Positions 57,543-64,000 of a stretch of 64,000 nucleotides of DNA are shown here, in pieces; position 1 is the first letter of the stretch; each line of letters opens with the position of its first letter. The DNA is from Synchiropus splendidus. Taxonomy: Eukaryota; Chordata; Actinopteri; Syngnathiformes; Callionymidae. Both the position numbers and the translations under genes were made by a program. Under the pieces are notes generated by a model. That model ran no database searches, was not told where the DNA came from, and saw only the letters and a list, made by a program, of their open reading frames with translations. The stretch spans positions 30,299,501-30,363,500 of the forward strand of contig NC_071338.1 of assembly GCF_027744825.2 (NCBI RefSeq), read 5' to 3'.

Positions 57543-57899
57543 GCTGGCCTCTGAGCTTGGAGCGTCTTGAACTTTATTTGCGACGGCATGAACATTCATG
57601 TGACAACAGTTATTAAACCACAATCGGCTGGGAAACCTGTCATTTTTAAAGAGATTAAATGAAAATGTGCTGTGGTTTTATGCTTACATAATTGAATGCT
57701 CATCATAAATTTGGCGTCTGTTTGTTTCTTAATATGTTAGTTTTATCATTTTTTACTAGTTATTTATTTACTATACTTTTACTAGTAAATGTAAAAATCG
57801 GACAATTTAGCTTTTTCCAGAAAATATTAAGTAAAGAAAACAGAAAAACCTAAGACCAGAAAGATTTTTGGTGAATATCTTGTGTTTGAAAAGTGACCA
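57543..57899 (+). other. xrcc3 3' UTR and short intergenic stretch
   Basis: Possible polyA signal ATTAAA at 57612-57617. The rest is AT-rich and I see nothing in it up to the LINE remnant. Confidence 0.5.
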
Positions 57900-59010
57900 T
57901 CGTAGATCAGGACGTGGCAAAGATTAGTAAGGCTGAAGTGAGAAGGGCATTGAAGAGGATGAAGAGTGGAAAGGAAGTGGGTCCTGATGATACACCTGTG
58001 GAGGTCTGTAAGTGTTTAGGAGAGGTGGCTTGAACATTTAACAAGGTCTCTGAGAGTGAGAAGATCCCTGAGGAATGGAGGAGAAGTGTGGCGGTGCCCA
58101 TCTTCAACAACAAGTGAGATACGCAAGCAACAGTTTGGCTTCATGCCAAAAAAGAGCACCACAGATGCAGTGTTTGTTTTGAGGATGTTCATGGATAAGT
58201 ACGGAGAAGGTCAGAAGGAGCTCCATTGTGTCTTTGTGGACCTGGAGAAAGCATACGACAGAGTGCCGAGAGAAGAGTTGTGGTATTGTATAGGGAAGTC
58301 TGGAGTGGCAGAGAAGTGTGTTGGAGTGGTGCAGGACATGAATGTCAGGTGTGAGACAGTGGTGAGGTGTGCTGCAGGTGTAACAGAGGAGCTCAAGGTG
58401 GAGGTGGGACTGCACCAAGGCTCAGCTCTGAGCCCCTTCTTGTTTGCCAAGGTGATGGACAGGTTGACAGACAAGAAGCCCCTTGGACAATGATGTTTGC
58501 AGATGACGTTGTGATCTATGGTGAGAGCAGGGAGCGAGTAGAAGATAAGCTAGAGAGGTGGAGGTTTGCCTTAGAAAGGAGAGGAATGAAGGTTAGCCGC
58601 AGTAAGACGGAATACATGTGTGTGAATGAGAGGGAGCCAAGTGGACAGGTGAAGTTACAGGATGCAGAGATGAAGAAGGTGGAGGGTTTGAAGTATGGAG
58701 GCTCCTGTCCAGGGCCATGGAGAGTGTGAGAAAGAGGTGAAGAAGTGGCTGGATGGAGATGGTTTGGACATGTACAGAGGAGAGAGAGAGCCAGTACATT
58801 GGTAGGAAGATGCTGAGGTTGGAACTGCCAGGCAGAAGGTGGAGAGGAAGGCCACAGAGGAGATTGATGGAGGTGGTGAAGGAGGACATGAGGTTTGAGA
58901 GAAGAGGAAGCAGAGGACAGGGGGAGATGGAGGAAGATGATCTGCTGTGGCCCCCCGCAAAGGGAGAAGCTGAAAGAGAGAAGAGAGAGAAAGAAGAAGA
59001 AGATATTGTG
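57900..59010 (+). mobile_element. Defective RTE-type LINE (reverse transcriptase)
   Basis: Starts with GKEVGPDDTPVE and IPEEWRRSVAVPIF, then FVDLEKAYDRVPREELWY, GLHQGSALSPFLFAKVMDRL and MMFADDVVIYGES in a shifted frame, then KVSRSKTEYMCVNERE. A deletion joins this to the C-terminal [20 protein letters not shown] part. Stops and frameshifts make it inactive. Many fish carry this LINE type; RTE clade by recalled motifs. Confidence 0.85.
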
Positions 59011-60025
59011 TTTGAAAAGCGAATTTGTGCATCAGGTGCTCATCGTCGACAGCGTGGACTCGCGAGTTTTACCGTTCAATGTCTCGGTAGAACGTGTGAC
59101 GTTATGAAATCAGGGGAAAATAAGGCGAGAAAATGAATGATGCAACAGCGCCCTCAAGTGGGTATCAAGTGTGTTGCAATATGCGAAATAAAGTAAAACA
59201 AGCGACTTTGTAAAATCGAAATGTGTACGAAATATAAAAAACACACGCACAATTAACTACACCTGCGTCACTCCCGGATCCTAAAGCTGATGTTGGTAAG
59301 TCATTTTCTCGGTTACTTAAATTTCCTCGCGGCGGCGCTACCGGACATTTCCGTCGATGACTGATGACGTCAGATAAGTTTGTTTACTTCTTTAACGCTC
59401 AAAAAGTGGCAAAGTCCACCTGTTGGCACTCACCGTTGATGTCTGGCGTGTAATGTATAGACAAAAAATATTTCAATATTTACAAGTGTTCTCCGGTGAC
59501 GTGGCAGTAAAGAGGCGAAGCCATTTTGCGATGTGCTGAGGAGCAGACTCGTGTTGGACAGGTGAAGCTGTGTGTCCTTCTGCTTCTCTCAATCTGTTTC
59601 TGAGCGAACACTAAAAAAACGTGTTTGTGTTACAACTATTTACAATATTTATTTAGAAACTGCACAGCGTATTCGCGTCGTTTATGTTCATAGATGCAGC
59701 ATGTGGAGTGCTTGATAAACTTGAGGGGAAACTAGTGCAAATATGATCGCTCAACATACAAATGGTACGATACAATGTAAACATTAACTGTAATTTAGGT
59801 TTAGTAGTCGCTGCGTGGTGACGTCACCAGAAAAACGATAAAGCGAGACCGAACTTCTGGGTGTTTTAGTCACGTTTCCGTGTATATATCACACCCCAAA
59901 CATCAACGGTGAGTGGACATTCATGGCGACTTGCAACAGTTGGCGTCCGCTCTTGTGACTGAATTGAAATGAACTTATCAGACGTCATCAGTCGGAAATA
60001 CGACACAGGAACCATTACGTAGCAT
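59011..60025 (+). other. Intergenic region before the tRNA gene
   Basis: No gene is supported. Points seen: TGACGTCA at 59819-59826, a second TGACGTCA near 59382, a CCATTTTG word near 59520 and an isolated donor-like GGACAG|GTGAAG near 59558-59569. These could mark a promoter or non-coding first exon, but no following exon was found. Confidence 0.35.
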
Positions 60026-60107
60026 GTTGTCGTGGCCGAGTGGTTAAGGCGATGGACTAGAAATCCATTGGGGTCTCCCCGCGCAGGTTCGAATCCTGCC
60101 GACAACG
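60026..60107 (+). tRNA. tRNA-Ser (anticodon AGA)
   Basis: 82-nt type II tRNA. The acceptor stem GTTGTCG (60026-60032) pairs fully with CGACAAC (60100-60106), with discriminator G at 60107. A-box TGGCCGAGTGG and B-box GGTTCGAATCC are intact. The anticodon loop is CTAGAAA with AGA at 60059-60061, closed by TGGA/TCCA. The long variable arm (GGGGTCTCCCC) is typical of serine tRNA. It reads UCU codons and, through inosine, UCC and UCA. No intron. A T-run terminator follows nine bases later. Confidence 0.97.
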
Positions 60108-60115
60108 CAAGAACC

Positions 60116-60121
60116 TTTTTT
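60116..60121 (+). terminator. RNA polymerase III terminator (T6)
   Basis: TTTTTT eight bases after the tRNA-Ser 3' end. Confidence 0.9.
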
Positions 60122-61761
60122 GTTTTTGGCCGTCACGTGATCAACGAGCAGGTGATCGACGTTGAACATGATGCTCTACAGAGCCAACAGCTGGAGAGGT
60201 CGTCGTGGTCTTCCACCTCGCGCCTTTTATATGACGAACCGTGAAGGTCGAACCTTCAGTCACTCATCTACGGTGTTTAATCTTAAAAGCTTCATGGTTG
60301 ATCATCGTGTGATGCTCTGAAACACGAGAAAGAAAACAGAACGTGCTTGAACATGTCAGTTTATTATGTAAAAAGAATGACATTTGAAGATCATGACACA
60401 ATAATTAAAAAATAAAAACCTCCAACCGATCACCGGAAGATTGATATAGTCGGAGTTTCTCTCAGGGCAGCAGCAAGCTTAAACTTGTCGGCGAGTGAAG
60501 CGGCGTGCGCCAGGGAGCACGTCGGTCGACGGACCTTCCGCCGCGCACGTCCACGACTCTGTCAGCTAATGACTCGGGACCGTTCCAATAAAATACTTGA
60601 TTATGTCGAGCAACTCCAGCCAAGAGTTTAACGGTGACAGCTCGAGATCCAGGAAGCTTGAGACGTCTCAGGCAGCGATCAGCTCGGTTTGATCAAACAC
60701 TAAAACGCAATCTGAGCTTGAAAAGTGACTTGTTGTGGTGGTCAATGCCCAAAGTTTTGACAATCTTGCCAAACAGTTCATGCCTCGGAACTGCATCACC
60801 AGTGAGCTAAACGTAACTCCTCTGCCCCATGAGCTGCAGCGGAGCCTGGTCCGGTCACAATGCACTCCCGGCAGGAGAGATGCTCCATATACCACGACAC
60901 TAGTCGCTTCATGGCAAGGCAGCATGGACTCACAGACAGCTGAACAGTGTTGATGAATCTCAGAGTGAACGACCCCCCCGCCCTTCCCCAACATTCTTCA
61001 TCACAGCATGGGAACCCCCCTCACACCCCTGACTTAGTGTCAACGACCCACAAAAAACACCAGCATGTTGTCCAGTAAAAGTGGCCCTCCATATCCAGCA
61101 GAAGTCATCCGGTCACACTCGGGTGAGAAATTCCAGATTTAAAAAAGCCACGGAAATCCAGTGCAAAATTCCAAAGTTGATAAAAGAGCGAGAAGAGTCG
61201 TCAAATCGGGTTGACGATGCAAAGAGGCGTGTGTTGTTCAGGTACTGCTGGAAAGGTTTGGCGTCGCAGGAAGACCTTCGAGGTCCCCCCAAGACTGGAA
61301 GTTTAAAAATAAGATAACTGGGCCCAGAGAGAGTAAGATATGCCGGTGGAACTATTCACATTCAGTCTTAGAGCAGCTGCAGTTGCCGTGGATATGCACA
61401 GGTTCAGTGAAGCAGCAGGTCCGAGCCAACAGGCGACTAAAAAGGTGACGTGAAATCCACATGGTTTTGATAAAAAATTCATCCCGACCGACCAGGAGTC
61501 TCCCGTCGGTTGGAAAAGCTAAAAACAGTCTCCATGAGGACGGAGGCCCGGCGTCACCCTAACCCTGGTATCTCCAATGATGAAGGCGCACCACAGGCGT
61601 CCGTCTGGAGACCCTCTGTTCCTGAAGCGTCCACAGCGTCTCACTACCAGGGGCGTCTCCACACCAGACTTCGATCTTGCATGCGATAAAAACAAACAAG
61701 ACTCAGTGAGAGTTTCAGAGTTTCTCTTCCGTATCTCCCGCCCCGCCTGAAGGGAGCCAGC
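60122..61761 (-). other. Probable 3' UTR of the DHHC gene and spacer to the tRNA
   Basis: On the minus strand the stop codon is at 61764-61762. AATAAA (TTTATT on +) at 60365-60360 would give a 3' UTR of about 1.4 kb. Some open frames occur but none shows a recognisable domain. Confidence 0.45.
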
Positions 61762-63362
61762 TCAGACGGAGAACTCGGACCCGGCGCGACGCCCCGTGGT
61801 CTGGAGCAAGAGGCGCCGCAGTCGTAAGCCCGTGAAGGGGTTGCACCAGAGCAGCGAGGGCGGCCCGCCGAACACCGTCTTCATGCCGTCCCACCTCACG
61901 CGCCGCTCCCACGTGGGCTTCTCGTTTTTCAGACGTTCAATCTCCTGGAAGACATTTGAAGTCCTCAGAGACTGGGATCAGGCAGAACCGCACACAGGGA
62001 AAATGCTTGGCTTTAGTGAAACACACCGTCATTTACGGACCGTAAGGTCACAGGTCATAGCTTAACTAGATTGACTCGCACTATCATGACCTTCAGAGGT
62101 CCTTACCCTATTAAAATACAAATGAAGAGTAGGTTTAAAACAAGAAGGACAGGAGTTCTCTTCAGGGACCTGCAGGTAGGAAACGTAAGCAGAAACCTAC
62201 TGTCTCATCGTTGCAGATGGAGTGAATCTGGGTTCCGAACATGACGGCTGTGAAGGTGAGGAAGAGGATGGCTTCCAGACAGAGGAAGATCAGCAGCAGC
62301 ACGGACACGCCCGGAGAGAACTCGCTGCACTCTGCTCGCACAAAACACAAGATTTCTTCTTACTCTTCATAAAGAAAACACCGAGCTTTGCAGAAAATGA
62401 CCGCAGTGATTCTCCCACATATAGTTTCTTTTATAAATGCATCTTTATTATTTAGCCTGTCAGTGTTCAGGTGAAGCACATGTCCAAGTTGTGATGGCCT
62501 GATGAGGCTTCTCACCAAAGGGTCCTCCTTTTCAAAGCTCAGTAGGTGGCGCTCTTGGTTTAAAAATGAAGTGAAGCTCAAATCAAAATCTACTGAAGCA
62601 GACAGCGCCATCTAGTGGGCGTTGAAGATGATGACAACATCTGATGAAGCCCATCAGCACCATATAAATATTTCGCTATCTCATCTCATCCTGCATTTTT
62701 AAAACCACATTTCTATCAATTGTACCAACAATGAAGTAGTCTACCCTGGAGTACACACAGCAGTCTTTAAAATGACACGAAAATCCCTGGCACACACTTG
62801 GCTTGCAGGGATTTCAGAAACAATATGTCACTCCCTGTTGGTCCACAAAGACTTTGACACTGACATTCACAGACTTGACGAGAAGCTTTCTAGACTCATG
62901 GCCTGGACCTGAATCCTCTCAGTGAAAGGATGGACGTGAGTTGACTGTTGACAGCAACACACAGAGGTCACTCGTCTGCTTTCATAATGAAAATAAGACC
63001 AAGTATGTACATCAAAGTACTGATATCTTTGATATAGTTTGACATGAGAAAACCAATAGCAGCCAGACAGCTCATTGGAGAGAAAACATTTGAAATCATT
63101 TGAGCTGCCAAGCGCAGTGCAGACATAAAAGGGTGTGATCAAAGGCCAACATGAATCTCCCCAAATGTGTATTTAATTCACTTGTTTTTGTCCTTTGATC
63201 TCGCGCTGTCTGTCTGCGAGCTGTGTCGGCCTCAGCTGTTGCAACTGGTGAGTAGTTTGTGACAAGAAAAGTCGCCTCACCGTCCCACTGGAGTTTGATA
63301 CAGGTGAAGAAGTGCATGCCGCTGAGGCCGAGGGCGTGCGCCGAAATCAAGGCTATGTACAT
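61762..63362 (-). CDS. zdhhc7: DHHC palmitoyltransferase, ZDHHC7-like, last three coding exons (partial)
   Basis: Exons high to low: 63362-63281, 62331-62201, 61944-61762; phases fit and the stop is TGA at 61764-61762. The residues read [19 protein letters not shown], then [20 protein letters not shown] with [16 protein letters not shown], then [31 protein letters not shown] sequence (here [11 protein letters not shown]) and GSEFSV at the end. This is the last transmembrane part and cytosolic tail of a Golgi palmitoyltransferase; the final FSV tail favours ZDHHC7 over ZDHHC3, from memory. The catalytic DHHC cysteine-rich domain and the start lie beyond 64000. Enzymes of this type transfer palmitate from palmitoyl-CoA to cysteines of membrane proteins. 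Confidence 0.88.
62488..62665. repeat. Palindromic repeat family P, copy 7
   Basis: Left GTTGTGATGGCCTGATGAGG with AGTAGGTGGCGCTCTTGG; right CAGCGCCATCTAGTGGGCG with CTGATGAAGCCCATCAGCAC. Inverted ends. In the intron between the last two listed DHHC-gene introns' exons (63281 and 62331). Confidence 0.65.
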
Positions 63363-64000
63363 CTGAGGAGAGAGAAGACGTTAGTGGGGGCTGAAGAAAC
63401 ACTGGGGAGGCATCAAGAACACTTGAAGAAGAGTCTTTTCCATGAATTAAATGTTGGCTTTGAAACATCACCTCAACATTTACAGAAACACAGCGCTCCT
63501 CACGGCTCACAGAGATTTGTTTCTCTAAAAAGGCTTGTTTAAGCTTCTCTAAAGACATCATGACTGAAAGTTCTGATCAGTTGAAAGCAGATCGCAAAGG
63601 ATTGTGGGTAGTTTGGGCCGACCTCTGATCCGCGCGCAGTGAGCAGACGACCACATGCTTTTTTTGAGCGAGGCATCATTTGGATACAAAGATGCACATC
63701 CAGATCCAGATCATTCTTTCAACCAAAACCACTGTCCTTACACAAATTTTATCAACATATTTCACCTTCTGTATTCGGCGGGTAATGAGGTCAAAGCAGA
63801 CAGCAGATGGTGGTAGCTCTAAAGCTCTCCTTCATAACACACGCCAGACATGAAGAAGCGTCGCATGTCAAAACGTCAGTAAATCCAAATTTGTCTTCAT
63901 AGTCACATGACAGATGATTTATTCAATCGTAAGGGAGGTTGTATTAACTGACAATGTCTGTTTTCAGTCTGTTTAAACCGCAGCTCCTCACGTGACCGGA
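63363..64000 (-). other. Intron of the DHHC gene, running out of the window
   Basis: The minus-strand acceptor TCTCCTCAG lies at 63371-63363. No upstream DHHC exon was recognised in the remaining 0.6 kb. Confidence 0.5.

Noticed and set aside
59550..59575. Possible first exon with donor GGACAG|GTGAAG
   Set aside because: No start codon, downstream exon or homology could be attached to it within the window.
1..64000. CRISPR arrays, operons, phage or plasmid functions
   Set aside because: Direct repeats found are microsatellites, minisatellites or transposon pieces; gene structure is that of a vertebrate with spliceosomal introns.

Overview
The window looks like nuclear DNA of a teleost fish. 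Its genes are vertebrate-type, with many short exons bounded by GT...AG. The introns are compact, and the interspersed repeats are those usual in fish: L2-like and RTE-like LINE pieces, a DIRS remnant, hAT and other DNA-transposon pieces, and long CA, TA and ATCC runs. No prokaryotic, plasmid or phage features were seen. All exon models were built by eye from splice sites and reading frame. In every complete model the coding lengths add up to a multiple of three.

Layout. (1) 0.2-9.0 kb and 17.9-25.1 kb, + strand: two tandem paralogues of a zona-pellucida (ZP) domain type I membrane protein of a fish family I cannot name (749 and 821 residues). A dead L2-like LINE and several DNA-transposon pieces lie between and inside them. 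(2) 28.2-46.2 kb, +: a class V P4-ATPase (lipid flippase), closest by recall to ATP10D, 1309 residues. A second, different, splice-compatible first exon sits at 30.0 kb. (3) 51.7-47.5 kb, -: brf1, the TFIIB-related subunit of TFIIIB, 671 residues, convergent with the flippase. (4) 53.5-57.5 kb, +: xrcc3, a RAD51 paralogue, 362 residues, head-to-head with brf1. (5) 57.9-59.0 kb: an RTE-type LINE remnant. (6) 60.03-60.11 kb, +: a tRNA-Ser(AGA) gene with a Pol III terminator. (7) 63.4-61.8 kb, -: the last three coding exons of a DHHC palmitoyltransferase close to ZDHHC7; its 5' part lies outside the window.

The genes do not form a pathway; this is an ordinary gene neighbourhood. The most unusual structure is the doubled 5' end of the flippase. 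Two diverged open exon sets each encode the N-terminus plus membrane segments 1-2, and both end in the same splice phase, so either can join the common body. Other structures worth a second look are a family of palindromic elements with GGCGC(T/A)CT-type arms repeated across 31-63 kb, a 118-bp hairpin element in brf1, a GC-AG intron in brf1, an intact hAT-type element with an 8-bp target duplication, a foldback plus tandem duplication inside the L2-like LINE, and a CRE, E-box and poly-G cluster between brf1 and xrcc3.
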